Assembly: GCA_945865665.1 (NCBI GenBank)
Contig: CAMBEE010000006.1
Span: 1-64,000, forward strand
Source: an uncultured Clostridium sp.
Lineage (GTDB): Bacteria > Bacillota > Clostridia > TANB77 > CAG-508
DNA: 64,000 nucleotides
Direction: 5' to 3'
The notes under the pieces were generated by a model. It saw nothing but the letters and a program-made list of their open reading frames with translations. It had not been told where the DNA came from and did no database searches. Positions 49,043-59,324 of this stretch are shown one piece after another. How positions within the stretch are numbered: position 1 is the first letter of the stretch; each line of letters opens with the position of its first letter. Position numbers and translations under genes: made by a program.

Positions 49043-50272
49043 ATGAAAAAAATAGAATTATTAGCACCAGCAGGATCATTTGAAAAAGCAAAAACAGCAT
49101 TTAAATATGGAGCAGACGCAGTATACTGTGGAACATCATCACTATCATTAAGAACAAGAGCAGACATGGACAACGATGATCTAATAAAAACAATACAATA
49201 TGCACACAGCATAGGAAAAAGGGTACATGTAACACTAAATATATTTGCGTGGGACGATAAATATGAAGAAATAATAGAAATGGCAAAAATACTAAATGAA
49301 GTAAAACCAGACGCAATAATAGCAGCAGATGGAGGAGTAATAGAAACATTAAAACAATATGCACCAAATGTACCAATACATGTAAGTACACAAGCAAATA
49401 TAGTAAGTGTGCACGATGCAAACTTCTGGTATAAAAACGGAGCACAAAGAGTTATAATGGCAAGAGAAATAAACAAAGAACAACTAAAATACATAATGGA
49501 AAATAAACCAAAAGACTTAGAAGTAGAAATGTTTGGACATGGATCAATATGCTTTGCCTTTTCAGGAAGATGCTTCTTAAGCGACTTTATGTGTGGAAGA
49601 AGTGCAAACTTAGGGGACTGTGCGCAAAGCTGTAGATGGTCATATAATTTATATGCAGAAGAGAAAAACAACCCAGGACAGTTATATCCAATAGAAGAAA
49701 GTGAATATGGAACAAGTATATTTTCATCAAAAGATTTATGCCTATTAAAAGAAATACCAGAAATAATAGATATGGGAATAGATAGTTTGAAAATAGAAGG
49801 AAGACTAAAAACAGAATACTACATAGCAAGTGTAATAAATGTTTATAGAAATGCAATTGACGATTATATAAAAGACCCAGAAAATTATGATTATACAAAA
49901 TATATGAAAGAAATAGAAAAAGTAAAAACAAGAGAATTTACAACATTCTATTTTAATGACAGAAAAAATAAAGATATTCAAGATTTAAGTGGAAGACAAT
50001 ATAATGATAAATATGAATTTGGTGGAAAAATACTAGAATATAAAGAAGAAAAATCAATAATAGAAATAAAAAATAAATTAGCAGTAGGAGACACAATAGA
50101 AATAATAATTCCAAACCAATTAGAACCAGAAACATTTAAAATAGAAAAATTATGGGATGACGAAACAGAAGAAGAAATAGACAGCGTAAGCCCAGGAGTA
50201 AAAGGACAAAAAGTTTTAATGAAACTACCAATGAAATGTGAAAATGGATGGATATTAAGAAGAAAAAAATAA
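49043..50272 (+). CDS. Peptidase U32 family protein
   Basis: ELLAPAGSFEKAKTAFKYGADAVYCG; EMFGHGSICFAFSGRCFLSDFMCGRSANLGDCAQSCRWSY. Confidence 0.93.
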   Translation: MKKIELLAPAGSFEKAKTAFKYGADAVYCGTSSLSLRTRADMDNDDLIKTIQYAHSIGKRVHVTLNIFAWDDKYEEIIEMAKILNEVKPDAIIAADGGVIETLKQYAPNVPIHVSTQANIVSVHDANFWYKNGAQRVIMAREINKEQLKYIMENKPKDLEVEMFGHGSICFAFSGRCFLSDFMCGRSANLGDCAQSCRWSYNLYAEEKNNPGQLYPIEESEYGTSIFSSKDLCLLKEIPEIIDMGIDSLKIEGRLKTEYYIASVINVYRNAIDDYIKDPENYDYTKYMKEIEKVKTREFTTFYFNDRKNKDIQDLSGRQYNDKYEFGGKILEYKEEKSIIEIKNKLAVGDTIEIIIPNQLEPETFKIEKLWDDETEEEIDSVSPGVKGQKVLMKLPMKCENGWILRRKK

Positions 50273-50275
50273 TAT

Positions 50276-50321
50276 AAAAAGTTGTCAAAATGGAAATAAA
50301 CCATTCGACAACTTTTTTTAA
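50276..50321. terminator. Bidirectional terminator
   Basis: aaaaagttgtcaaaatgg...ccattcgacaacttttttt. Confidence 0.8.
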
Positions 50322-50869
50322 TCTGTACTATCTTCTAATAATAATTCTAATATTTTAGGATATATTTTAGAAGCATTTTTGTTCCAATTATCTACAATTT
50401 TTTTTGCTCTATCTCGAGAACCAGCAAAGGTTTTTACCTCAAATATTGTTTCATTTTTTTCAATAACTTTACATTTAATAGTATAATCATTCTCACTCTT
50501 AGGAATAAATTCAGCTATAATAGAAGTTTTATCAGCTATAGAAGGAAATTCCTTCTTAAAAACATTATCAGCCTTCAATTTTAAAATTCCCGGTAATACA
50601 TCAATTGTAAGAGAAAGTGCATTTTTTCCTTCACTTGTTATTTTTAGTACAGACTCTTCTTCATCTTTTGTGAATATGCCAACTAATTTGGAATCCAATA
50701 AATCAGTTAAAACCTCTTTGAAGTAGAAGTAATTAACATCGTTTATAGAAGAAATAATTTTATACAAACCATCTTCTTGTAAACCGTTTGATATTTGATC
50801 TAAAATATACAAAATTAAAACTTTATTTTCAGCCAAAGCAGTTGTATTATCTGAACTAGGCATTTTCAT
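50318..50869 (-). CDS. DUF4364 family protein
   Basis: NKVLILYILDQISNGLQEDGLYKIISSINDVNYFYFKEVLTDLLDSKLV; start 50869 behind aaggagtg. Confidence 0.75.
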   Translation of the reverse strand: MKMPSSDNTTALAENKVLILYILDQISNGLQEDGLYKIISSINDVNYFYFKEVLTDLLDSKLVGIFTKDEEESVLKITSEGKNALSLTIDVLPGILKLKADNVFKKEFPSIADKTSIIAEFIPKSENDYTIKCKVIEKNETIFEVKTFAGSRDRAKKIVDNWNKNASKIYPKILELLLEDSTD

Positions 50870-51072
50870 AACACTCCTTACTTTGTTTATTTTTCGCATT
50901 ATATCATAAAATTTATAAAAAGTAAAATTTTTTTTAATAATCTGTTTAAAAATACACAAAATAGTTATATAATGTTATAGAAAAATAAGAATGTTAATAA
51001 ATTCCCAAACACATTCTTAAAAAACAAGTCTGATAAAAAATTCAGTAAACAAAAGGAAAGGATGATATTAAT

Positions 51073-52029
51073 ATGAAAAAAGGAAAAGTTGTTTTAGTAG
51101 GAACAGGATTTGTAGGAATGAGTATGGCATACACAATGCTAAACAGAGGAGGCGTAAGCGAACTTGTATTAATAGATATAGATAAAGACAAAACAATAGG
51201 TGAACAAATGGATTTATCACATGGACTACCATTTGCACCACAAAAAATGGTCATAAAAGCAGGAGATTATGACGAATGTAAAGACGCACAAGTTGTTGTA
51301 ATTACAGCAGGAATTGCACAAAAACCAGGACAAACAAGATTAGAACTTGCAGAAACAAATACAAGAATAATTAAAAGCATTACTCAAAATATAATGGAAA
51401 GTGGATTTAATGGTGTAATTATAGTTGCAAGTAATCCAGTTGATTTAATGACATATGTAGTAGCAAAGGTATCAGGACTTCCAAAAAATCAAGTATTTGG
51501 TTCAGGAACAGTTTTAGATACAGCAAGATTACGTTATATAATGTCAGATTATTTAAAAGTATCTAGCAAAAACATACATGCATATATAATGGGGGAACAT
51601 GGCGATTCTTCATTTGTTCCTTGGAATCATGCATATGTAGGATGCAAAAAAATCAAAGATATTATGAAAGATGGAAAACATCCAATGGAAGATTTAGAAA
51701 AAATACATCAAGATGTTGTAAATGCAGCATATGAAATTATTAATAAAAAGAAAGCAACATATTATGGAATAGGTATGTCTTTAAGTAAAATTGTTAAATC
51801 AGTTCTTGACAATGATAATTCAATTTTGACAGTTTCTACGTATTTAAAAGATGGAGAATATGGTCAAGATGATATTTATATTGGTGTTCCTGCAATAATT
51901 AATGGTAAAGGTGTTCGTGAATTATTAAATCTTGAGTTAACAGAAGATGAACAAGCTAAACTTGATAATAGTTGCAAAATTATAAAAGAAATGAGAGAAC
52001 AATCAATAGACAAGATTATAAATGAATAA
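51073..52029 (+). CDS. ldh: L-lactate dehydrogenase
   Basis: KVVLVGTGFVGMSMAYTM; VFGSGTVLDTARLRYIMSDYL; GEHGDSSFVPWNHAYVG. Confidence 0.94.
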   Translation: MKKGKVVLVGTGFVGMSMAYTMLNRGGVSELVLIDIDKDKTIGEQMDLSHGLPFAPQKMVIKAGDYDECKDAQVVVITAGIAQKPGQTRLELAETNTRIIKSITQNIMESGFNGVIIVASNPVDLMTYVVAKVSGLPKNQVFGSGTVLDTARLRYIMSDYLKVSSKNIHAYIMGEHGDSSFVPWNHAYVGCKKIKDIMKDGKHPMEDLEKIHQDVVNAAYEIINKKKATYYGIGMSLSKIVKSVLDNDNSILTVSTYLKDGEYGQDDIYIGVPAIINGKGVRELLNLELTEDEQAKLDNSCKIIKEMREQSIDKIINE

Positions 52030-52044
52030 AAAGAGGGGCAGTTT

Positions 52045-52508
52045 GTTACATTCACAGTCTAAAAAACTTTTGTGTGCAAGTTGCCACCTTAAGGGTTATA
52101 TATTTGATATTGTATCCGTTTGATTGAAGTGAAAAATAGAAAATTTTAAATATAAAACTGAGGAATGCTCACGGAAAAATATATAGATGTATATGATTTA
52201 AAACATTTTCTCGGTTCAATACGCAACATAAGAATTTCTAAAATAAATTGATGGATAATTCCACTTAGTCCTCGCTTCGCTCGACGTGAACGCTTTCCAT
52301 AAATTTATTTAAGAAATTCTAATATTGCTCTAATCACATTCGAAAAGTTTAAAATCATATACATATATACATTTTTGACCTGAGTGAGAGAGGCTCAGTT
52401 TGATATTTTAGATTTTCTTTTTAAACGTAATGAACAGGATACAATATCAAATATATAACCCTTAAGGTGGCAACTTGCACACAAATTCTTCAAACTGTAA
52501 ACTGTAAC
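52045..52508 (+). mobile_element. Palindromic MITE-like element, copy C (inserted in the loop of the ldh terminator)
   Basis: Termini gttacattcacag / ctgtaaactgtaac; perfect 8-bp direct repeats GGCAGTTT at 52037-52044 and 52509-52516; no ORF. Confidence 0.93.
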
Positions 52509-52548
52509 GGCAGTTTGCCTCTTTTTTTGAAAATATTTCCAAAACCTG

Positions 52549-52577
52549 TTGACATACGGCTAAAAGCATTGTATAAT
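52549..52577 (+). promoter_or_regulatory. Consensus sigma-A promoter of the S10-spc operon
   Basis: TTGACA-17 bp-TATAAT. Confidence 0.92.
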
Positions 52578-52583
52578 ATATAA

Positions 52584-52858
52584 GCATGAATTAAGCGAAG
52601 AAACCGAATGTGGCTACATTTCTACGGAAAACGGGGATGGAGGGAACTTCGGCGGAGTATGTCATGGCAAAGACCAGGCGGTAAGTTTTAAAAAATAGTA
52701 CTTATCCCAGAATTATCATGCATATTTTGGGTTTTAAAAATAGGTGTTTTGAAAACACCAGAGTACGTTTTAACTTGCCAAGGTAATTTGGGCAGAAATC
52801 ATAACTGCCAACAGGGGAAACCCAGAAAATAAAATTTATATAAGGAGGGAAAATTACA
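52584..52858 (+). promoter_or_regulatory. Structured 5' leader of the S10 operon (candidate r-protein leader RNA)
   Basis: About 275 nt untranslated between promoter and rpsJ; local hairpins gaatgt-ggct-acattt, GGTGTTTtgAAAACACC, ttgggcag...ctgcc-type pairings. Confidence 0.65.
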
Positions 52859-53185
52859 ATGGCAAACACAACAGTTGTAACAAGTGAAAAAATCAGAATA
52901 AGATTAAAAGCTTATGACCATGTAGTTTTAGATCAGTCTGCTGAGAAGATAGTAGAAACAGCTAAAAAAACAGGAGCAAAAGTTTCAGGTCCTATTCCAC
53001 TACCAACACAAAAAGAAGTAGTAACAATCTTACGTTCTCCACACAAAGACAAAGATTCAAGAGAACAATTTGAAATGAGAACACATAAAAGAGTTATTGA
53101 TATTCTTTACCCAACACAAAAAACAGTTGATACTCTAATGAAATTAGAATTACCAGCAGGTGTTGATATAGAAATCAAATTATAA
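52859..53185 (+). CDS. rpsJ: 30S ribosomal protein S10
   Basis: [40 protein letters not shown]. Confidence 0.98.
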   Translation: MANTTVVTSEKIRIRLKAYDHVVLDQSAEKIVETAKKTGAKVSGPIPLPTQKEVVTILRSPHKDKDSREQFEMRTHKRVIDILYPTQKTVDTLMKLELPAGVDIEIKL

Positions 53186-53357
53186 TGCTAACGATAAATT
53201 CAGATTATATAAAATGAATTAAACGTTACAATTACAATTTACAACTTATGCAAACTAACAAAGTTAAGTTTGTACACTAAAAAATCTAAAACCAAGCTGA
53301 TATTACACATAAAACAATGTGCAAATACAAGTATCAGCCAATAGTAAGGAGAGAAAA

Positions 53358-53993
53358 ATGAAAAAAGGAATAATCGGAAGAAAAGTTGGAATGACACAAA
53401 TCTTTGATGAAAAAGGAAATGTAATTCCAGTAACAGTTATAGAAGCTGGACCATGTACAGTAGCACAAGTAAAAACAGTTGAAACTGATGGATATGATGC
53501 AGTACAATTAGGATTCGGTGAAGTAAAAGACAAACATATTAACAAACCAGAAAAAGGACATTTTGCAAAAGCAGGTCTTGAAGCAAAAAAACACTTAAGA
53601 GAATTCAGATTAGAATCAGTTGAAGGTGTTAAAGTTGGAGACGAAGTTAAAGCAGATGTATTCGAAGCTGGAGAAAAAGTAGATGTTCAAGGAATATCTA
53701 AAGGAAAAGGATTCCAAGGTGTTATCAAAAGACATGGACAACACAGAGGACCTATGGGACATGGTTCTATGTACCACAGAAGACCAGGTTCAATGGGATC
53801 TACATCAACACCAGGTAGAGTATTTAAAGGTAAAAAACTTCCAGGACATATGGGAAGAGTTACAATTACAATACAAAACTTAGATGTTGTAAGAGTAGAT
53901 ATGGATAAAAATGTTATCTTATTAAAAGGTAGTGTTCCAGGAGCAAAAGGATCTATCTTAAAAATAAAATCAGCTGTAAAGGCTACTAAATAG
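53358..53993 (+). CDS. rplC: 50S ribosomal protein L3
   Basis: [33 protein letters not shown]; start 53358. Confidence 0.98.
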   Translation: MKKGIIGRKVGMTQIFDEKGNVIPVTVIEAGPCTVAQVKTVETDGYDAVQLGFGEVKDKHINKPEKGHFAKAGLEAKKHLREFRLESVEGVKVGDEVKADVFEAGEKVDVQGISKGKGFQGVIKRHGQHRGPMGHGSMYHRRPGSMGSTSTPGRVFKGKKLPGHMGRVTITIQNLDVVRVDMDKNVILLKGSVPGAKGSILKIKSAVKATK

Positions 53994-54013
53994 AAGGAAG
54001 GAGGAAATACGAA

Positions 54014-54637
54014 ATGCCAAAAGTAGATGTATATGATATAAAAGGTAAAAAAGTAAGTGATGTTGAATTAGCAGAAGCTATATTTGGAATTGAACCAAAT
54101 GAAGCAATAGTACATAGTGTACTAGTTAACTACTTAGCTAATCAAAGACAAGGTACACAAAGTACTAAAACAAGAGCAGAAGTTCGTGGTGGTGGTAGAA
54201 AACCATGGAGACAAAAAGGAACAGGTAGAGCAAGACAAGGAAGTATCAGAGCTCCACAATGGGTAAAAGGTGGTATAGCTTTAGGTCCAAAACCTCGTTC
54301 ATACAAATATACTGTTAACAAAAAAGAAAGAAGATTAGCAATTAAATCTTTATTAAGTTCAAAAGTATTAGAAAAAGAATTAACAGTTGTTGATAAATTA
54401 GAATTAGCAGAAATCAAAACAAAAACAATGGTAAAAGCATTAGCAGACTTAAAAGTTGAAGGAAAAACATTAATTGTTCTTCCAGAAAACAACAAAAATG
54501 TATTAATGTCAGCTAGAAATATTGAAGGAGTTAAAACAATAACTTTAAACAATATCAACGTATTTGATTTATTAAAATACAACAACCTAGTTTTACCTCT
54601 AGAAACTGTTAAGAAAATTGAGGAGGTGTACGCATAA
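54014..54637 (+). CDS. rplD: 50S ribosomal protein L4
   Basis: RGGGRKPWRQKGTGRARQGSIRAPQWVKGG. Confidence 0.98.
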   Translation: MPKVDVYDIKGKKVSDVELAEAIFGIEPNEAIVHSVLVNYLANQRQGTQSTKTRAEVRGGGRKPWRQKGTGRARQGSIRAPQWVKGGIALGPKPRSYKYTVNKKERRLAIKSLLSSKVLEKELTVVDKLELAEIKTKTMVKALADLKVEGKTLIVLPENNKNVLMSARNIEGVKTITLNNINVFDLLKYNNLVLPLETVKKIEEVYA

Positions 54638-54984
54638 TGAAAACAGAAGAAATTATAATTGCACCAGTTGTTACTGAAAAAAGTAATGATGAATTACAAC
54701 AAGGAAAATACACATTCAAAGTTAACAAAAAAGCTACAAAAGTTGAAATAGCAAAAGCTGTTGAAAAACTTTTTGAAGTTAAAGTATTAAAAGTAAATAC
54801 AATGACAGTTAAAGGAAAAACAAAAAGAGTTGGATACCATACAGGTAAAACTTCAGATTGGAAAAAAGCTATAGTTACTATAGAAACAAATCCAGCAGAA
54901 GTATCTTACTTAGCTAAAGGTGGTAAGGCAACTAAGGCTACTAAAAAATTCAAAGATTCTATAGATGAATTTATGGGCGCTTAA
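54637..54984 (+). CDS. rplW: 50S ribosomal protein L23
   Basis: IIIAPVVTEKSNDELQQGKYTFKVNKKATKVEIAKAVE. Confidence 0.96.
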   Translation: MKTEEIIIAPVVTEKSNDELQQGKYTFKVNKKATKVEIAKAVEKLFEVKVLKVNTMTVKGKTKRVGYHTGKTSDWKKAIVTIETNPAEVSYLAKGGKATKATKKFKDSIDEFMGA

Positions 54985-55003
54985 TTATAAAACATGAAAG
55001 GAT

Positions 55004-55240
55004 ATGAAAATGAGTTTTTTACAAAAAATAAAAGAAGTATTTACTAAAGAATATAAACAAGAAACAGAATATAGAGATTTTGTAGAAAAAAATGTAAATA
55101 GATTCAAATTAAAAAGTGAAGAACGATTAGATTTATCAGAACGATTAAAAAGTTTAGAAGATAATAATTTTCAAAGTAACTTTCAGGTAAAAACAGATTC
55201 TAATTCTACGATAGACGTAGAAAATGAATATTTAAAATAA
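55004..55240 (+). CDS. Unknown small protein inserted between rplW and rplB
   Basis: ORF with gaaagga RBS (best start 55010): MSFLQKIKEVFTKEYKQETEYRDFVEKNVNRFKLKSEERLDLSERLKSLEDNN...; no recognised family. Confidence 0.6.
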   Translation: MKMSFLQKIKEVFTKEYKQETEYRDFVEKNVNRFKLKSEERLDLSERLKSLEDNNFQSNFQVKTDSNSTIDVENEYLK

Positions 55241-55455
55241 TATCTGGAAAACACCAGGAAAACAAAGAATATCTGTTATGCGGAGCAGGAAAAATATCCG
55301 TAAATAAAAAGTAGAGAAGAAAAACGAGCAAAAGCAAGCAGTACAAGGCAAATTTAAAAATATTGATGAGATAATACACAAGTATATCAAAGAAATATTT
55401 TTAAATTTAACGAAGTAATGCGAAGGTTTTCATCGTTTTGAAGGGAGAATAGAAA

Positions 55456-56283
55456 ATGGGAATGAAACACTTCAACGCATACACACCATCAAGAAGAAAC
55501 ATGACAGTTTCAGACTTTGCAGAAATAACAAAGAAAACACCAGAAAAATCTTTACTTGCAAAAAAGAAAGAAAAAGCTGGAAGAAACAGTTATGGTAGAA
55601 TAACAGTAAGACATCAAGGTGGAGGAAACAGACAAAAATATAGAATAATAGATTTTAAAAGAAGAAAAGATAACATGGAAGCAACAGTTATCGGTATAGA
55701 ATACGATCCAAACAGAAGTGCAAATATAGCATTAATCCAATATGAAGATGGAGAAAAAGCTTACATATTAGCACCACAAGGATTAACAGATGGAGACAAA
55801 GTAATATCAGGAGAAACAGCTGATATAAAAGTTGGAAATTGCATGCCAATCGACAGCATTCCAGTAGGTACATTAATCCACAATATCGAATTAAATCCAG
55901 GACAAGGTGGAAAATTAGTAAGAACAGCTGGACAAAGTGCTCAATTAATGGCTAAAGAAGGAAAATATGCAACATTAAGATTACCATCAGGAGAAATGAG
56001 AAAAGTTTTAGCTAAATGTAGAGCAACTATAGGAGTTATAGGAAACGCAGATCATGAAAACGTTAAAATCGGTAAAGCCGGAAGAAAACGTCACATGGGA
56101 TGGAGACCAGAAGTTAGAGGTTCTGTAATGAACCCAGTAGATCACCCACATGGTGGTGGTGAAGGTAAAGCTCCAGTAGGACACGCTGGACCAATGACAC
56201 CTTGGGGTAAACCAGCTCTTGGATACAAAACAAGAAACAAAAAGAAATCTTCAAACAAATTTATTGTTAAGAGAAGAAAATAA
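55456..56283 (+). CDS. rplB: 50S ribosomal protein L2
   Basis: [45 protein letters not shown]. Confidence 0.99.
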   Translation: MGMKHFNAYTPSRRNMTVSDFAEITKKTPEKSLLAKKKEKAGRNSYGRITVRHQGGGNRQKYRIIDFKRRKDNMEATVIGIEYDPNRSANIALIQYEDGEKAYILAPQGLTDGDKVISGETADIKVGNCMPIDSIPVGTLIHNIELNPGQGGKLVRTAGQSAQLMAKEGKYATLRLPSGEMRKVLAKCRATIGVIGNADHENVKIGKAGRKRHMGWRPEVRGSVMNPVDHPHGGGEGKAPVGHAGPMTPWGKPALGYKTRNKKKSSNKFIVKRRK

Positions 56284-56372
56284 TATTTTAAAATATAAAA
56301 TAGCATTTGTTACCCGAAAATTTTTAATAATTTTCGGATGGCAATTAGCAATATGAAGGGAGAACATGGTAT

Positions 56373-56654
56373 ATGTCTAGATCAAGTAAGAAAAAACCAT
56401 TCGTTCAAGAAAAACTATTAAAAAGAATAGAAGCAATGAACGAAACAGGAAGTAAAGAAGTTCTAAAAACATGGTCAAGAGCTTCAACAATATATCCACA
56501 AATGGTTGGTCATACAATAGCTGTACATGATGGAAGAAAACACGTTCCAGTATATATAGCTGAAGAAATGATCGGTCATAAATTAGGTGAATTTGCTCCA
56601 ACAAGAACATTTAAAGGACACGCTGGAGACAAAAAATCAACAGTAAAAAAATAA
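56373..56654 (+). CDS. rpsS: 30S ribosomal protein S19
   Basis: [41 protein letters not shown]. Confidence 0.98.
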   Translation: MSRSSKKKPFVQEKLLKRIEAMNETGSKEVLKTWSRASTIYPQMVGHTIAVHDGRKHVPVYIAEEMIGHKLGEFAPTRTFKGHAGDKKSTVKK

Positions 56655-56707
56655 GAAATACGATAAATAAAGGTGTACCCACCTAATAAAAAAAGGAGGT
56701 AAGAAAA

Positions 56708-57064
56708 GTGGAAGAAACACTAGTAAAAGAAGCAAGAGCAACACTTAAATTTGCAAGAATTTCATCTAGAAAAGTTAAAATAGTTGCAGATTTAATAAGA
56801 GGAAAAGATGTTGATGAAGCATTAGCAATAATGAAATTCACACCAAAAGCATCATCAGAAGTATTAGAAAAATTATTAAAATCAGCAATTGCAAACGCTG
56901 AAAATAATCATGATATGAAACATGAAAACTTATATGTTGCTGAAATATTTGCAAACCAAGGTCCAACATTAAAGAGAATAAGACCAGCTGCAAAAGGTTC
57001 AGCAGTAAGAATTAGAAAAAGAACAAGTCATATAACAATAGTATTAAAAGAAAAGGAGGCTTAA
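56708..57064 (+). CDS. rplV: 50S ribosomal protein L22
   Basis: [52 protein letters not shown]. Confidence 0.98.
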   Translation: MEETLVKEARATLKFARISSRKVKIVADLIRGKDVDEALAIMKFTPKASSEVLEKLLKSAIANAENNHDMKHENLYVAEIFANQGPTLKRIRPAAKGSAVRIRKRTSHITIVLKEKEA

Positions 57065-57071
57065 TTTAACC

Positions 57072-57728
57072 ATGGGTCAAAAAGTACATCCAACAGGTGC
57101 GAGAGTTGGTATAATAAAAGATTGGAACTCTAAATGGTATGCAGATTCAAAAGATTTTGCAAATTATTTAGTAGAAGACCAAAAAATACGTAAATTTTTA
57201 AAGAAAAAATTATATACAGCTGGAATTTCTAAAATAGAAATCGAAAGAACAGCAAAAATGGTAAAAATTAATTTATACACAGCTAAACCAGGAATTATAA
57301 TTGGTAAAGGTGGAGCTGGTGTAGAAGCATTAAAAGCAGAAGTTAGCAAATTAATAGGAAAAGATGTTAACTTAAATATCGTTGAAGTTAAAAACATCGA
57401 TACAGATGCACAATTAGTTGCAGAAAATATTGCAGGACAATTAGAAAGAAGAATTTCATTCAGAAGAGCTATGAAACAATGTATGCAAAAATCACTTAAA
57501 GCTGGTGCTTTAGGAATCAAAACTTCAGTATCAGGAAGATTAGGTGGAGCAGACATGGCTAGAACTGAATTCTATAAAGAAGGAAACATTCCACTTCAAA
57601 CTTTAAGAGCTGATATAGATTATGGATTTGCAGAAGCAGATACAACATATGGAAAAATCGGTGTAAAAGTTTGGATATATAAAGGAGAAGTTCTTCCTAC
57701 TAAGAAAATGGAAGGAGGAGACCAATAA
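57072..57728 (+). CDS. rpsC: 30S ribosomal protein S3
   Basis: [41 protein letters not shown]. Confidence 0.98.
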   Translation: MGQKVHPTGARVGIIKDWNSKWYADSKDFANYLVEDQKIRKFLKKKLYTAGISKIEIERTAKMVKINLYTAKPGIIIGKGGAGVEALKAEVSKLIGKDVNLNIVEVKNIDTDAQLVAENIAGQLERRISFRRAMKQCMQKSLKAGALGIKTSVSGRLGGADMARTEFYKEGNIPLQTLRADIDYGFAEADTTYGKIGVKVWIYKGEVLPTKKMEGGDQ

Positions 57729-58168
57729 TGCCATTAATGCCAAAAAGAACAAAACATAGAAAAGTACAAAAAGGTAGAATGAGAGGAAAAGCAACAAGAG
57801 GAAATAGAGTTACAGACGGAGAATACGGAATACAAGCTGTAACAGCAGGTTTAATTACAAGTAATCAAATCGAAGCAGCCAGAATTGCTATGACTCGTTA
57901 TATAAAAAGAGGTGGAAAAGTTTGGATTAAAATATTCCCAGACAAACCAATAACATCTAAACCAATCGGTACTCGTATGGGTAAAGGTAAAGGTGCTCCA
58001 GAATATTGGGTAGCTGTAGTAAAACCAGGAAGAGTAATGTTTGAAATCGCTGGTGTACCAGAAGAAACAGCTAGAGAAGCCTTAAGACTTGCAATGAATA
58101 AACTACCTAATAAAACAAAATTCGTTGCTAGAGAATCTGAAAAGGTAGGTGGAAATGATGAAGATTAG
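57728..58168 (+). CDS. rplP: 50S ribosomal protein L16
   Basis: [55 protein letters not shown]. Confidence 0.98.
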   Translation: MPLMPKRTKHRKVQKGRMRGKATRGNRVTDGEYGIQAVTAGLITSNQIEAARIAMTRYIKRGGKVWIKIFPDKPITSKPIGTRMGKGKGAPEYWVAVVKPGRVMFEIAGVPEETAREALRLAMNKLPNKTKFVARESEKVGGNDED

Positions 58169-58361
58169 TAAAATAAGAGAAATGTCTTCACCAGATTTAG
58201 AAAAAGAATTAGGTGAACTAAAAACAGAATTATTTAAATTAAAATTTAGTTTAGCTACAAACGGATTAGATAATCCAATGAAAATTAAAGAAGTTAAAAA
58301 AGATATAGCTAAAATAAATACTGTATTAACAGAAAGAAAAATAGCAGAAGCCAAAGCTTAA
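58155..58361 (+). CDS. rpmC: 50S ribosomal protein L29
   Basis: [60 protein letters not shown]; overlaps the rplP 3' end. Confidence 0.95.
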   Translation: MMKISKIREMSSPDLEKELGELKTELFKLKFSLATNGLDNPMKIKEVKKDIAKINTVLTERKIAEAKA

Positions 58362-58490
58362 AGTTGGCAGACAAAAATTTTGAAAAAATTTTTGAATGAC
58401 GATGAACGAGCTGAGCGAGAGATTTGTAAAATTAAATTTGAAAAATTTAATTTTATGATGAACGAACGCAGTGAGAGAAAGGGAGGATTC
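58362..58490 (+). repeat. Tandem pair of AT-hairpin + GA-rich tail units in the rpmC-rpsQ spacer
   Basis: caaaaattttgaaaaaatttttgaatgacgatgaacgagctgagcgagag then aaattaaatttgaaaaatttaattttatgatgaacgaacgcagtgagag. Confidence 0.6.
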
Positions 58491-58494
58491 ATAA

Positions 58495-58758
58495 ATGGAA
58501 GAAAGAAATCTTCGTAAAACTATGACAGGAACTGTAGTATCTGACAAAATGGATAAAACAGTTGTTGTAGCAGTTGAAACAAGTGTTAGACATGACGTAT
58601 ATGGAAAAACAGTTAAAAGAACATATAAATTAAAAGCACATGACGAAAACAACGAATGCCATGAAGGTGACAAAGTTGAAGTTATGGAAACAAGACCACT
58701 TTCTAAAGATAAGAGATGGAGAGTAGTTAGAGTAGTTGAAAAAGCAATAATAAAATAA
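58495..58758 (+). CDS. rpsQ: 30S ribosomal protein S17
   Basis: [25 protein letters not shown]. Confidence 0.97.
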   Translation: MEERNLRKTMTGTVVSDKMDKTVVVAVETSVRHDVYGKTVKRTYKLKAHDENNECHEGDKVEVMETRPLSKDKRWRVVRVVEKAIIK

Positions 58759-58876
58759 ATGAAAAGTCACAATCTGCACATTTTTAACATTTATTACAAA
58801 TCTCGGCATACAAACGTATAGCCTCGCCTTGTAATAAATATCAAAAATGCACATCTTATAACTTTTGATTTATTTT
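58752..58876 (+). repeat. Long hairpin H1 in the rpsQ-rplN spacer
   Basis: aaaataaatgaaaagtcacaatctgcacattttta...ttattacaa...cggcatac/gtatagcctcg...ttgtaataaa...aaaaatgcacatcttataacttttgatttatttt. Confidence 0.85.
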
Positions 58877-58905
58877 AAAACAAAAAATGAAGGGAGAATA
58901 CCAAA

Positions 58906-59274
58906 ATGATACAACAACAAACAATTTTAAAAGTAGCTGATAACACAGGTGCAAAAGAAATTATGTGTATTAGATGTTTAGGTGGATCTTATAGAAAAAC
59001 ATCAAACATTGGTGATGTTATAGTTGCTTCAGTTAAAACAGCAACACCAGGTGGCGTTGTAAAAAAAGGTGATGTTGTAAAAGCAGTTATCGTTAGATCT
59101 AAAAAAGGATTAAGAAGACAAGATGGATCATATATAAAATTCGATGAAAACGCAGCTGTAATTATAAAAGAAGACGGAACACCAAAAGGAACTCGTATAT
59201 TTGGACCAGTTGCAAGAGAATTAAGAGAAAAAGATTATATGAAAATATTATCTTTAGCTCCAGAAGTTCTTTAA
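58906..59274 (+). CDS. rplN: 50S ribosomal protein L14
   Basis: [31 protein letters not shown]. Confidence 0.98.
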   Translation: MIQQQTILKVADNTGAKEIMCIRCLGGSYRKTSNIGDVIVASVKTATPGGVVKKGDVVKAVIVRSKKGLRRQDGSYIKFDENAAVIIKEDGTPKGTRIFGPVARELREKDYMKILSLAPEVL

Positions 59275-59324
59275 AATGTTAACAAAATAGTAAAAAGAGT
59301 AAAGAAGAAGGGAGGCAATCTCTA

